From Rhodobacter sp. (lineage in GTDB: Bacteria; Pseudomonadota; Alphaproteobacteria; Rhodobacterales; Rhodobacteraceae), in assembly GCA_027490955.1 (NCBI GenBank), contig JAIXXB010000003.1, positions 35,629-99,628 on the forward strand: a stretch of 64,000 bases of DNA. Reading direction: 5' to 3'. The translations under genes and the position numbers were made by a program. How positions within the stretch are numbered: position 1 is the stretch's first letter; every line of letters begins with the position of its first letter. Below, piece after piece: positions 34,003-42,929 of this stretch. The notes below the pieces were generated by a model. That model was not told the DNA's origin. It saw only the letters and a program-made list of their open reading frames with translations, and searched no databases.

Positions 34003-35958
34003 ATGGCACGCAAACCCAAATCCCCCAATGAACTAAGCGAAGGCGTCACCCGCCGTGCGCTGCTCCTGTCGGTGGGGATGGGGGCGATGGTGGCTGCCTT
34101 GGGCGCGCGCATGCACCGCCTTGGCGTGGCGCAATCGGATGAATACAGGCTGCTGGCCGAAGAAAACCGCATCAATATTCGGCTGGTTCCGCCCGCGCGC
34201 GGCCAATTGTTTGACCGCGCGGGGGTGTTGATTGCAGGGAATGAACAGAACTATCGTGTGGTCATCACCAAAGAAGACGCCAGCAAAGCCGAGGGCGGCG
34301 TGCAAATGGTGCTGGATCGGCTGTGCCAGATCATCCCGATGACCGATGAAGATGTGGCGGACGCGCTAAAGGCACTTGAGCGTAACAGCCCCTTCGTGCC
34401 CATTCCTGTGGCCGAACGCCTATCATGGCAAGATTTCTCTGAAGTGGCCATCAATGGCCCCGCCCTGCCCGGCGTCACCCCCGAAGTGGGCCTGTCGCGC
34501 CACTATCCGCTGGTGGGCGATTTTGCCCATGTGGTGGGCTATGTCGGCCCCGTTTCGGAAAAAGATTTGGAAGGCGTTGAAAACCCAGACCCGCTGTTGC
34601 TGATCCCTCGGTTTCAAATTGGCAAAATTGGGGTGGAGCGTTGGATGGAAAGCGATTTGCGCGGCAGTGCGGGCACGCGCCAGATCGAAGTGAATGCGGT
34701 GGGCCGCGTGATGCGCGAACTCTCACGCGAAGAGGGCATTGCAGGGGCGGATATCACGTTGACGCTGGATGCGCGGGTGCAAAACTTTGTCCAAGCGCGC
34801 CTTGGCGATGAAAGCGCGGCCTGCGTGATTATGGATGTGCAAACAGGCGATTTGGTGGCCGCAGCCTCGGCGCCCTCGTTTGATCCCAACTTGTTTGTGC
34901 GCGGCATCGCCTCGGCCGATTACAAAGTGCTGATCGAAGATGATCACCGCCCCTTGGCCAATAAGGTTGTGCAAGGCGCCTATCCGCCTGGATCCACCTT
35001 CAAAATGGTCACCGCGCTGGCAGCGCTGGCCGAAGGGGTGATCGATACAGAAACCCGCGTGAGTTGTCCGGGGTATTACGAATCGGGCGGGCGGCGTTTT
35101 CACTGCTGGCGCGCGGGTGGGCATGGCAGTGTTGATTTGGAACGCAGCCTAATGGAAAGCTGCGATGTGTATTATTACGACATCGCCCAGCGCGTTGGCA
35201 TTGATAAAGTGGCTGAAATGGGCCGCAAACTGGGCCTTGGGATTCGCCATGATCTGCCCATGTCCGCCATCGCCGAAGGCAATATGCCCGACAAAGCATG
35301 GAAAGCGCGCGTGCATAACGCAGAATGGCGCATTGGTGATACGATCAATGCTGCCATCGGTCAGGGCTATGTGCTGACCTCGCCCTTGCAATTGGCGGTG
35401 ATGACCTCGCGCATTGCCACGGGCAAACATGTCGAGCCGCGCCTGATTAAGGCTATTTCTGGCGTAGAAATGCCCATCGCCCCCGCGCCAGAACTGGGCG
35501 TGCCCGCAGAAAAACTGGCCGCAGTGCAGCGCGGCATGTTTGCGGTGATGAACGGGGCTACAGGCACGGCGCGCGGCAGCCGTGTGGCCGATGAAACGAT
35601 GATCATGTGCGGCAAGACGGGCACAGCGCAGGTGCGCAACATTTCCGCCGCCGAGCGCGAGACAGGCGTGGTGCGCAACGAAGATTTGCCATGGAACAGG
35701 CGCGATCACGCGCTGTTTGTCGGCTATGCCCCTGCCGAAAATCCGCGCTATGCGGTGGCGGTGGTGGTTGAACATGGCGGCGGCGGATCGGCGGCAGCCG
35801 CGCCCATTGCGCGCGATGCCCTTTTGGCCGCGCTGACAGGCGGGATTCCACCCCTGTCGGCCTATCCTGCCGAACAACGCCCTGCGATCGAAGCGCGGTT
35901 TAACGAATTGTCCTTGCGCTTTACCAAATTGGGCAACCAAGCCCCAACCAGAATCTAA
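34003..35958 (+). CDS. mrdA: Penicillin-binding protein 2 (elongasome transpeptidase)
   Basis: 651 residues. An N-terminal membrane anchor (LLLSVGMGAMVAALGARM) is followed by the dimerisation/pedestal region (ENRINIRLVPPARGQLFDRAG) and a transpeptidase domain with the SxxK motif in PPGSTFKMV (Ser near 331), SCD in LMESCDVYYYD and KTGTAQ near 537. It cross-links peptidoglycan during side-wall growth and is the beta-lactam target PBP2. It lies between mreD and rodA, as is standard. Confidence 0.96.
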   Translation: MARKPKSPNELSEGVTRRALLLSVGMGAMVAALGARMHRLGVAQSDEYRLLAEENRINIRLVPPARGQLFDRAGVLIAGNEQNYRVVITKEDASKAEGGVQMVLDRLCQIIPMTDEDVADALKALERNSPFVPIPVAERLSWQDFSEVAINGPALPGVTPEVGLSRHYPLVGDFAHVVGYVGPVSEKDLEGVENPDPLLLIPRFQIGKIGVERWMESDLRGSAGTRQIEVNAVGRVMRELSREEGIAGADITLTLDARVQNFVQARLGDESAACVIMDVQTGDLVAAASAPSFDPNLFVRGIASADYKVLIEDDHRPLANKVVQGAYPPGSTFKMVTALAALAEGVIDTETRVSCPGYYESGGRRFHCWRAGGHGSVDLERSLMESCDVYYYDIAQRVGIDKVAEMGRKLGLGIRHDLPMSAIAEGNMPDKAWKARVHNAEWRIGDTINAAIGQGYVLTSPLQLAVMTSRIATGKHVEPRLIKAISGVEMPIAPAPELGVPAEKLAAVQRGMFAVMNGATGTARGSRVADETMIMCGKTGTAQVRNISAAERETGVVRNEDLPWNRRDHALFVGYAPAENPRYAVAVVVEHGGGGSAAAAPIARDALLAALTGGIPPLSAYPAEQRPAIEARFNELSLRFTKLGNQAPTRI

Positions 35959-35968
35959 AGGGGCCGCG

Positions 35969-37108
35969 ATGAGCTTTTTTGAAAATCGCACCGCCTCTGC
36001 GCCCACGGGTCTGGCCAAACTGCTGCACTTTCACTGGCCGCTGGTTTTGGTGATCTGCGCCATTGCGACTTTGGGATGGCTGATGCTGTATTCCATCGCG
36101 GGGGGCGATTTTTCCCGCTGGGCCGAGCCGCAGATGAACCGCTATTTCATCGGCCTTGCGGCGATGTTTTGGATCGGTCTGATGCCGATTTGGTTTTGGA
36201 ACCTAACCGCTTGGCCCGCCTATGCCATAGGTATGCTGCTGCTGGTCTATGTCGAATTCTTTGGGGCAGTTGGCATGGGGGCGCAGCGCTGGATCGATTT
36301 GGGCTTTATGATGTTGCAGCCTTCGGAATTGATGAAGGTGGCGCTGATTATGGCGCTGGCATCCTATTATGCCAAATTGGATGATCGGCTGATCTCGCAT
36401 CCGTTTTGGGTTATCTTGCCTGTGGTGGTGATCATAGCGCCCACTGTTTTGGTGCTGATGCAGCCCAATCTTGGCACAGCGGTGATGACATTGGCCGTCG
36501 GCGGGGCGATGATGTTCGCGGCAGGCGTATCGCTGTGGTATTTTGGGGCCGTGGTGGGCGTGGTCGTGGGGGCCGTGGTGGGGATATTCGCGACGCGCGG
36601 CACGCCATGGCAATTGCTGCATGATTACCAATATCGGCGCATCGACACGTTTCTAGACCCTGCCGCCGACCCGCTTGGCGCGGGTTATAACATCATTCAG
36701 GCGCAAATCGCGCTGGGTTCGGGCGGATGGTCGGGCAAGGGGTTTATGCAAGGCACGCAAAGCCGATTGAACTTTCTGCCCGAAAAGCACACCGATTTCA
36801 TCTTCACCACATTGGGCGAAGAGTTTGGCTATTTGGGGGCAATGTCTTTGCTGGTGCTTTATACGCTGGTCTTGGTGTTTTTGCTTTGGGCGGCGGTGCG
36901 CAACCGCGACCGCTTTAGCCAGCTTTTGATCATTGGGGTGGCGGTAAACTTTTTCCTGTATATCGCGGTGAATCTGTCGATGGTGATGGGGATGGCCCCC
37001 GTGGTGGGCGTGCCACTGCCGCTGCTGTCTTATGGCGGATCGGCCACATTGGTGGTGATGATCGCCTTTGGTCTGGTGCACAGCGCCATTGTCCATAGGC
37101 CGCGTTAA
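35969..37108 (+). CDS. mrdB: RodA, SEDS peptidoglycan polymerase
   Basis: 379 residues, about ten transmembrane helices. SEDS glycosyltransferase working with PBP2. Conserved blocks are QPSELMKVALIMALASYYAKL, QPNLGTAVMTLAVGGAMMF, the catalytic-loop region FLPEKHTDFIFTTLGEEFGY and GVPLPLLSYGGSATLVVMIA. It starts 10 bases after mrdA and completes the rod-shape operon. Confidence 0.96.
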   Translation: MSFFENRTASAPTGLAKLLHFHWPLVLVICAIATLGWLMLYSIAGGDFSRWAEPQMNRYFIGLAAMFWIGLMPIWFWNLTAWPAYAIGMLLLVYVEFFGAVGMGAQRWIDLGFMMLQPSELMKVALIMALASYYAKLDDRLISHPFWVILPVVVIIAPTVLVLMQPNLGTAVMTLAVGGAMMFAAGVSLWYFGAVVGVVVGAVVGIFATRGTPWQLLHDYQYRRIDTFLDPAADPLGAGYNIIQAQIALGSGGWSGKGFMQGTQSRLNFLPEKHTDFIFTTLGEEFGYLGAMSLLVLYTLVLVFLLWAAVRNRDRFSQLLIIGVAVNFFLYIAVNLSMVMGMAPVVGVPLPLLSYGGSATLVVMIAFGLVHSAIVHRPR

Positions 37109-37109
37109 G

Positions 37110-38042
37110 ATGCTGACCATCTTATTCGCCGCACCCAAGGATTGGCCCGAATATCAAGCCAGCTTGCCGCAGGCTTTGGCGGGGGCGGGCATCGCCGCGC
37201 GCATCATCCACGAGGTTCCAACCGATGCAGGGGCGGTCGATTACATCATCTATGCGCCCTCTTCCCCTTTGCAGGATTTCACAGCATTTACAGGGTGCAA
37301 GGCTGTCTTGTCTCTTTGGGCAGGGGTCGAGCGGATTGTGAGTAACGCAACCCTGACCCAGCCGCTGTGTCGTATGGTCGAAGATGGGCTGACCACGGGC
37401 ATGGTGGAATGGGTGGTCGGGCATGTGATGCGCCACCATTTGGGAATGGACGCGCATATCGTGAATCCCACCCGCGCGTGGCGGCCCGTGGCCCCACCCT
37501 TGGCACGAGAGCGGCAAGTGGCGATGCTGGGCATGGGCGCACTGGGCTCTGCCTGTGCGCAGGCGCTCAGGGGGCTGAACTTCAACGTCACAGGCTGGTC
37601 GCGCACAGGCGGGCAGAGTGGGGCAATCGAAGTGCTGTCGGGAAAAGGCGGCTTGCGCGATGCCCTTGGCCGCGCCGATTTTATCATCACCCTTCTGCCC
37701 AAAACTGCAGAAACAGAAAATCTTTTGAACAGCGACACTCTTGCTTGGGCCAAACGCGGAGCGGTGATACTTAACCCCGGTCGCGGCGCGCTGATAGATG
37801 ATGAGGCATTATTGAACGCGCTGGAGACAGGGCAGATCGCCCATGCCACGCTGGATGTGTTTCGATCTGAACCCTTACCCAAAGATCACCCGTTTTGGGC
37901 GCATCCCAAGGTGACAGTCACCCCCCATATCGCGGCAGATACCCGCGCCGAGGGTGCCGCCCGCGCCTTGGCAGAAAACATCAAACGCTGCGAATCTGGC
38001 GCGCCCCTTTTGCACCGCGTCGACCGCGCCCGTGGCTATTAG
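37110..38042 (+). CDS. D-2-hydroxyacid dehydrogenase, glyoxylate/hydroxypyruvate reductase A-like
   Basis: 310 residues from ATG 37110, one base after the rodA stop. NAD(P)-binding AMLGMGALGSACAQALRGL, DFIITLLPKTAETENLLN, LNPGRGALIDDEALLNAL with the catalytic Arg, and HPKVTVTPHIAADT with the catalytic His. The short N-terminal domain and LWAGVERI resemble GhrA, which reduces glyoxylate and hydroxypyruvate. The ribosome binding site is poor, so translation probably depends on coupling to mrdB. The role has no evident link to cell shape. Confidence 0.88.
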   Translation: MLTILFAAPKDWPEYQASLPQALAGAGIAARIIHEVPTDAGAVDYIIYAPSSPLQDFTAFTGCKAVLSLWAGVERIVSNATLTQPLCRMVEDGLTTGMVEWVVGHVMRHHLGMDAHIVNPTRAWRPVAPPLARERQVAMLGMGALGSACAQALRGLNFNVTGWSRTGGQSGAIEVLSGKGGLRDALGRADFIITLLPKTAETENLLNSDTLAWAKRGAVILNPGRGALIDDEALLNALETGQIAHATLDVFRSEPLPKDHPFWAHPKVTVTPHIAADTRAEGAARALAENIKRCESGAPLLHRVDRARGY

Positions 38043-38047
38043 GGCGG

Positions 38048-38118
38048 CAGGGGGGCCGTCTGCCCCCCTCGCAGCCTAGGCTGCTCACCCCCCGAGGATA
38101 TTTGGCAAAAAGAAGAAG
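38048..38118 (+). repeat. GGATATTTG element (AAGAAGAAG variant) after the hydroxyacid dehydrogenase
   Basis: A GGGGGG-ccgtctg-CCCCCC hairpin, then a perfect 14-base palindrome GCAGCCTAGGCTGC (38071-38084), then CACCCCCCGAGGATATTTGG and an AAAAAGAAGAAG tail. It starts right after the gene's stop codon in the same orientation, as for other copies, and probably forms the transcript end. Confidence 0.7.
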
Positions 38119-38160
38119 CCCTTTGCCAATGCTTTGGGTCTGCCGAATTTTAACGCCATG

Positions 38161-38322
38161 CTAGGGTGGGGCGTGCAAGTTGCAGGGCCAAAGCGGCCAA
38201 TTCAACATCGGATCAAAAGGATAGCGCGTGAGGTTTTCGCAGACCGTTTCGGTGATAAGGATCGGGTCGTAGGGCTTGATCGGAAAATCCCCCCTTTGGG
38301 CGAGACCAGCGTCTTTGCGCAC
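38161..38322 (-). CDS. Possible small protein or gene fragment
   Basis: On the minus strand a GTG at 38322 opens 53 codons with protein-like composition and codon usage normal for this genome, containing DFPIKPYDPILITETVCEN and LTRYPFDPMLNWPLWPC and then a TAG. No good ribosome binding site is seen, and the frame continues upstream only as antisense to the EamA gene. It could be a small cysteine-containing protein, a 5'-truncated relic, or chance. I do not recognise a family. Confidence 0.3.
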   Translation of the reverse strand: MRKDAGLAQRGDFPIKPYDPILITETVCENLTRYPFDPMLNWPLWPCNLHAPP

Positions 38323-38507
38323 AGCGCCATGGCTGGTTTCCGCCGCGGCTGACGACCAAGACAATGGTCGCGGCCAAGGGCAAAGGCAGCGCGCGGGCCA
38401 GCGGCGTGCAGGCGCGCGCAGGCTTTGGCCCACGCGCGACGGGCAGGGTCGTATTTGGGCAAATGGGCAGCTTGGATTTGCGCAAGATGGGGCAAATGGG
38501 GGCAGGA

Positions 38508-39389
38508 ATGACATTTCGGACAGGTGCAGGGCTGATATTGCTGGCGGGGTTGGTGTGGTCCACGCAGGGGTTATTTTTACGGCTGATCGTCGAGGCGCAA
38601 TCTTGGCCTGTGCTGGCATGGCGATCGCTTGGGCTGATTTTGGCGCTGGCGGCCTATGTGGGCTATGTCTCGAAAGGGCAGGTTTGGGCGGCAGTCGCCT
38701 CGGTTGGGCGCAGCGGCGTTTTGGGCGGTTTGTCTTTGGTGCTGGCCTTTGGCGGGGCGATTTATGGCATGCAGACCACATCGGTGGCCAGCGCAGTGGT
38801 GCTGTTCAGCGCCTCGCCCTTTTTCGCGGCGCTGATCGGATGGGCGCTGTTGAGCGAGAGGGTTCCCGTGGCCACATGGGCCGCCATCGCCTTGGCCGCG
38901 ATTGGCATCGCCGTGATGGTGGGCGGGCAGATCGACATGCGCGGAGTCTGGGGCAATTTTGCGGCCCTGCTGAGTGCCTTAGGCTTTGGTGCCTTTAGCG
39001 TGGCCCTGCGCGCGGGGCATGGAACTTTGCGCGCAGATACGGGGCATTTTCCCATTGTGCTGCTGGCGGGGATTTTTTCGGCCATCACGGGTGTGGTGCT
39101 GTCGCTGGCCACGGGTCAGGATTTGACACCGCCGCCCAGCGATATTGGCCTTGCGCTGTTCATGGGCGCGATCACCTTGGCGGGGGGTATGATTCTGTAC
39201 ACCTTTGGCACGCGCATCGTGCCCGCGGCCACGGCCACATTGCTAAGCCAAGTTGAGGTGATCCTTGGCCCGTTTTGGGTGTGGTTGTTTTTGGGCGAAG
39301 CCTTTAGCCGCGCCACGGCCATTGGCGGGGCGCTGGTGCTGGCGGCGCTGGCATTGAATATCTTTGCCGCCAGCCAAAAGGCGCGTTAG
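38508..39389 (+). CDS. EamA/DMT-family transporter
   Basis: 293 residues, ten predicted transmembrane helices in two EamA halves (GLVWSTQGLFLRLIVEAQSW and, in the second half, LILYTFGTRIVPAATATLL-type sequence ending in LLSQVEVILGPFWVWLFLGE). The drug/metabolite transporter superfamily exports or imports small metabolites; the substrate is unknown. The start is taken at ATG 38508, at the beginning of the first helix. ATG 38496 is possible, and longer starts are unsupported. Its stop overlaps that of terC-like by four bases (TTAG). Confidence 0.87.
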   Translation: MTFRTGAGLILLAGLVWSTQGLFLRLIVEAQSWPVLAWRSLGLILALAAYVGYVSKGQVWAAVASVGRSGVLGGLSLVLAFGGAIYGMQTTSVASAVVLFSASPFFAALIGWALLSERVPVATWAAIALAAIGIAVMVGGQIDMRGVWGNFAALLSALGFGAFSVALRAGHGTLRADTGHFPIVLLAGIFSAITGVVLSLATGQDLTPPPSDIGLALFMGAITLAGGMILYTFGTRIVPAATATLLSQVEVILGPFWVWLFLGEAFSRATAIGGALVLAALALNIFAASQKAR

Positions 39390-40036
39390 GCCAGCAGCAA
39401 GGGGGCCACTTCATGCGCCCCCTGCCACATCATCTTCAGCGCGACATAAACGATGATGGCAAGGCCGAGATAGGCGATCCAGCGGTATTTGTTCAGCAGG
39501 CGGGCGATAAAGCTGGCAGCAAGGCCCATCAGCGCAATCGACAGCACCAGCCCGACAATCAGCACTGTGGGATGGCCATGCGCGGCCCCTGCCACAGCCA
39601 GCACGTTATCAAGGCTCATCGACACATCTGCAATCACGATTTGCAGGGCCGCTTGGGCCAAGGTTTTCTTGGGCGCGCCGCCTGCTACTGTGCCGTCGGC
39701 GTTCAGATCGGTGCCTGTCAGGGCCTCTTCGGCCATATTGTCATCGCCATGCGCCTCGCGCAGCTCGCGCCACATTTTCCAGCAAACCCACAGCAGCAAA
39801 ATGCCGCCCGCCAGCAAAAGCCCCGCGATGTCAAGCAGTTGCGTTGTCGCCAGCGCAAAGCCAATGCGCATAATCGTGGCTGCGCCAATCCCAATCAAAA
39901 TCGCGCGGGCGCGCTGTTCTTTTGGCAGGCCCGCCGCAGCAAGGCCGATCACAATGGCATTGTCGCCCGCCAAAACCAGATCGATGCCGATGACTTGAAG
40001 CAAAGCAATCAGCCCTGCCGATGTAAAGATTTCCAA
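39386..40036 (-). CDS. TerC family integral membrane protein (YjbE-like)
   Basis: 216 residues, seven hydrophobic segments. Signature blocks are GIDLVLAGDNAIVIGLAAAGLP and IVIADVSMSLDNVLAVAGAA, each with the conserved Asp and Asn residues in membrane helices typical of TerC proteins, which are implicated in metal (Mn, Ca) efflux. A hydrophilic loop (HGDDNMAEEALTGTDLNADG) separates the halves. The start is TTG 40036 with GGGAG six bases upstream; no alternative ATG fits. Confidence 0.88.
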   Translation of the reverse strand: MEIFTSAGLIALLQVIGIDLVLAGDNAIVIGLAAAGLPKEQRARAILIGIGAATIMRIGFALATTQLLDIAGLLLAGGILLLWVCWKMWRELREAHGDDNMAEEALTGTDLNADGTVAGGAPKKTLAQAALQIVIADVSMSLDNVLAVAGAAHGHPTVLIVGLVLSIALMGLAASFIARLLNKYRWIAYLGLAIIVYVALKMMWQGAHEVAPLLLA

Positions 40037-40165
40037 GGTTTTCTCCCAGCAAGCAGAATCAAATCTGACGGGTTTTAGGCCGCAAGCCTGACAAATGCCT
40101 GACAGCTATAGCCACCGCCTTGCAAGTGCAAGAAGGCAAGATCTGATATCGGCTGGGCCGCAATC

Positions 40166-41176
40166 TCAGCCGTCAGGGCAAACCAAGACCCCTGCGCGGC
40201 GCACGCAGGGTTGGTTGGACTGGCCCAGTTCGCTGGACGGCGGGGCCAAGAAAATCGCCGTTTCGGCGGGCGCAACTTCGGGGTCGGCCTTGGGTGGGGC
40301 GGCCTCAGCCTTTGCCGTATCTTCTGCAGGCTGAGGTTCGGCCTGCCCGCCCGTTGCAGGCAATGGCGCAGCAGCAGCGGCAAGTGGCAAATTGGCGGTG
40401 GTTGTTCCAAGCGGGGCGCTGGGCTGGGCTGCCCGCAGATCCGTTTTGCTGCCGTCGATCACCCCCGCAAGTGGCGTATTCAGCAGCTTATTGAGCATCA
40501 CAAAATCAATGGCTTGCAGCGCCTCTTTGATGGCGGCGTCATCTTTGCTTTGGGTGATGACTGTCACCGACAAGGCGGGGGTCAGCGTGGCGCGGATCAT
40601 GCGGATATCGGGATCGCCCGTCACGCCAGCGGCGGGCAGTTCGGTAAAGGCCACGCCGTCGACCACATCATAAACCGCTTGGCCCAGCGCCGCATCACCC
40701 GCCTCAAGCATGGCTTGCAAGGCGGCAGTATCGCCACTGGGGCTGGCTTTGGCAGTTTGGATACCTGCAGGCAGATCGCCGTCTTGGATCAGCGCAGCCA
40801 CAACGCGCAGGCGTGTATCGCCTTTGGACATGGTCATCCCCACCATCTCGCCCTTGTCTGACGAGGCTTTGGTCAATGCTGCCATTGCCTTGACCAAGGC
40901 TATCTCATGGGCCTGATCTTCGCGGTTGGCATCGGTTGCGCCCACCATCTTATCGGCGCTTTTGGGCGAAATCTCCCAGCCGTCAATCGCTGTGGGCAAA
41001 GCCGCAGCTAGGCTGGGTGGGTAAAGCAGATCGTGAAAATCCTCTTTGCGCTGGGCGATATAATCTGCAACGCCATAGCCTTCTTTGCCCGAGTCACGCT
41101 TGAGAATATAAAAATCAAGGCCAATGCAGCCCAAGACCAGCAAAAGCAAAAAGCCAATATCAATGATCCGCCGCAT
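40166..41176 (-). CDS. Membrane-anchored protein of unknown function with Ala/Pro-rich tail
   Basis: 336 residues. One N-terminal transmembrane helix (IIDIGFLLLLVLGCIGLDFYI) is followed by a conserved-looking globular segment (about 40-240: YPPSLAAALPTAIDGWEIS, ALQAMLEAGDAALGQAVYDV, SVTVITQSKDDAAIKEALQA). A low-complexity Ala/Pro/Glu tail and a short ending with two cysteines (CVRRAGVLVC) follow. I do not recognise a family. ATG is preceded by GGGAG at seven bases. Probably periplasm-facing and anchored in the inner membrane. Confidence 0.75.
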   Translation of the reverse strand: MRRIIDIGFLLLLVLGCIGLDFYILKRDSGKEGYGVADYIAQRKEDFHDLLYPPSLAAALPTAIDGWEISPKSADKMVGATDANREDQAHEIALVKAMAALTKASSDKGEMVGMTMSKGDTRLRVVAALIQDGDLPAGIQTAKASPSGDTAALQAMLEAGDAALGQAVYDVVDGVAFTELPAAGVTGDPDIRMIRATLTPALSVTVITQSKDDAAIKEALQAIDFVMLNKLLNTPLAGVIDGSKTDLRAAQPSAPLGTTTANLPLAAAAAPLPATGGQAEPQPAEDTAKAEAAPPKADPEVAPAETAIFLAPPSSELGQSNQPCVRRAGVLVCPDG

Positions 41177-41212
41177 AGATCCGCTCCCAAAGCTTCAATC
41201 TGCGGTAGAAAA

Positions 41213-41231
41213 TCAAAACAATTTGTTTTGA
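41213..41231. promoter_or_regulatory. Perfect inverted repeat upstream of the anchored protein gene
   Basis: TCAAAACAA (41213-41221), one base, then TTGTTTTGA (41223-41231). This AT-rich 9-bp dyad sits 37 bases upstream of the ATG at 41176, in the expected promoter region, and could be an operator. Confidence 0.4.
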
Positions 41232-41266
41232 ATTGGGCGGAATCTGGGCAAGGGGCGATGATACCA

Positions 41267-41293
41267 GAAAAAGCAAAGCCCGCTTTTGGCGGG
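41267..41293 (-). terminator. Candidate intrinsic terminator on the minus strand
   Basis: Read on the minus strand: CCCGC, loop caaaa, GCGGG, then CTTTGCTTTTTC. A short GC stem followed by a T-rich run, 120 bases after the end of the toxin relic. It would stop transcripts coming from the hydroxyacid dehydrogenase before the next gene. Confidence 0.4.
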
Positions 41294-41415
41294 GGCCGAC
41301 ATCACCGGTCAGCGCGTGCCGTGGCCAGTTGGCCTGCGGCCCCAAAAAGGGTCTGAATAAGGGTGCAAAGCAGGGCCCTAAAGCGCAGTCTCGAAATTGC
41401 AAACAACACTTTTTA

Positions 41416-41825
41416 TCACGATCCCAACCCTAGACCTGCAAGAGCGCACTGCTGGATCTGATCTATTTGTTCAGGGCTAAGCACATAGGTCTGGCAGTGG
41501 CGCTTGCCATTTGATCTTTCCCAAAGCCAAGCAAACTGCTTCGCGCAAAACTTACCGCGTTGATCATGTGGCCTTTGGCCCGTTGTTGCACATGAGCCCA
41601 GCGGGTTGGCAATTCGAATGCACTATCCACGTGGCATTGATATGGCATCAAGACAGCAGGATTGGTGGTGCCCTGTGGCACAACCGACAACAGTTAGCCG
41701 CGCGCCTTAATTGGGGGCCATATCACAACCGCCAAGCGGGGCCTGACCATTTCAGGCGGCATGTAGCCTTTGCCAAAATCCAACCGCGCCGTCGCGCCGA
41801 TTTGCGGCGCGAATTGCAGCGGGAT
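41416..41825 (-). pseudogene. Broken PemK/MazF-type toxin gene
   Basis: Minus-strand translation gives a nearly complete PemK/MazF-like endoribonuclease in pieces. The first piece is ATARLDFGKGYMPPEMVRPR then LAVVIWPPIKARG, followed by an in-frame TAA. The next is LLSVVPQGTTNPAVLMPYQC and KGHMINAVSFARSSLLGFGK. A frameshift follows, and then GKRHCQTYVLSPEQIDQIQQ in another frame, ending GLGLGS before TGA. The expected start codon position reads ATC. PEMVRPR-AVVI, SVVP-TT and KGHMINAVS are family hallmarks. One nonsense codon, one frameshift and no start mark it as dead. No antitoxin gene remains beside it. Confidence 0.72.
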
Positions 41826-42811
41826 TACAACTGCCCAGCAACCACCAAATCAGGCGGGCGGTGACCATCGGCGAAGGTTTTGATGTTGATAATCACCTTC
41901 TCGCCCATCTCTACGCGCCCCTCTACAGTGGCCGAGCCCATATGCGGCAGCAGCACGACATTGGACAGATCGCGCAAATCAGGGGTGATGTTGCGGCCAT
42001 GCTCGTAAACATCCAGCCCAGCGCCCGCAATTTCGCCTGCCCGCAGGGCGCGCGTCAGGGCGGCCTCGTCAATCACCTCGCCGCGCGACGTGTTCACGAT
42101 CACGGCAGAGGGTTTCATCAGCTTGATCCGCCGCGCATTGAGCAGATGGAAGGTCGCAGGCGTATGCGGGCAATTGACCGAGATGATGTCCATCCGCGCC
42201 AGCATTTGGTCAAGGCTGTCCCAATAGGTTGCGTCAAATTCGGCCTCGATTTCGGGGCGTAGGCGTTTGCGGTTGTGGTAATGCACTTGGCAGCCAAAGG
42301 CGCGGGCGCGGCGGGCCACAGCCTGCCCAATGCGCCCCATACCCAAAATCCCCAATCGCCGCCCCCCAAGGCGGCCCCCCAAATTGGCCATGGGCGACCA
42401 TCCTTCCCACGCGCCCGATTGCATGGCGGCCAGACCTTGGGGAATGCGGCGGGTGACGGCCAGCATCAGGGCAAGGGTGATATCCGCAGTGTCTTCGCTG
42501 ACAGCGCCGGGTGTATTCGATACCAAAATCCCGCGTTGGCGCGCAGTGGCGACATCGATATGATCCACGCCCGCGCCATAATTGGCGATCAGTTTCAGGC
42601 GCGGGCCAGCCGCCGCAATCAGCCCTGCATCGATACTATCTGTGATGGTGGGCACAAGCACATCGCAATTGGCCAAGGCCGCCGCAATTTCCGCGCGGGT
42701 CATGGCGGTGTCAGGGTCGCGCAGGGTGACGTCGAACAATTCCTTTAGCCGCGTCTCAACTGCTTCGGGCAGACGGCGTGTAACCACAACTGTCAGTCGC
42801 GGTGATGGCAT
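41825..42811 (-). CDS. D-2-hydroxyacid dehydrogenase (glyoxylate/hydroxypyruvate reductase type)
   Basis: 328 residues from ATG 42811 (GGGAGA upstream; the much longer open frame to 43435 runs antisense to the SH3 gene and is not used). LIANYGAGVDHIDVATARQR, nucleotide motif LGILGMGRIGQAVARRARAF, VNTSRGEVIDEAALTRALR with catalytic Arg, and LLPHMGSATVEGR with catalytic His. It is closest in style to GyaR/D-glycerate dehydrogenases reducing glyoxylate or hydroxypyruvate. A second, more divergent enzyme of this superfamily lies at 37110-38042. Confidence 0.9.
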   Translation of the reverse strand: MPSPRLTVVVTRRLPEAVETRLKELFDVTLRDPDTAMTRAEIAAALANCDVLVPTITDSIDAGLIAAAGPRLKLIANYGAGVDHIDVATARQRGILVSNTPGAVSEDTADITLALMLAVTRRIPQGLAAMQSGAWEGWSPMANLGGRLGGRRLGILGMGRIGQAVARRARAFGCQVHYHNRKRLRPEIEAEFDATYWDSLDQMLARMDIISVNCPHTPATFHLLNARRIKLMKPSAVIVNTSRGEVIDEAALTRALRAGEIAGAGLDVYEHGRNITPDLRDLSNVVLLPHMGSATVEGRVEMGEKVIINIKTFADGHRPPDLVVAGQL

Positions 42812-42929
42812 GATCGCTCTCCCTGCACTTCCATATCCGTTCATAGAATGGCAAACTGCGCAAAGCAGTGCCCAACCGCAAGCCCCAAATGAGGGGCGCA
42901 TTGGCTGGCGCGCGCGGGCAGGGATAGCA

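Noticed and set aside
41511..41864. 117-codon plus-strand ORF in the gap before the hydroxyacid dehydrogenase
   Set aside because: The protein signal in this interval is on the minus strand (PemK/MazF relic); the plus frame is its shadow.
42582..42929. N-terminal extension of the SH3-domain protein
   Set aside because: The extension is antisense to the hydroxyacid dehydrogenase. ATG 42930 has a proper ribosome binding site and is followed by a signal peptide.
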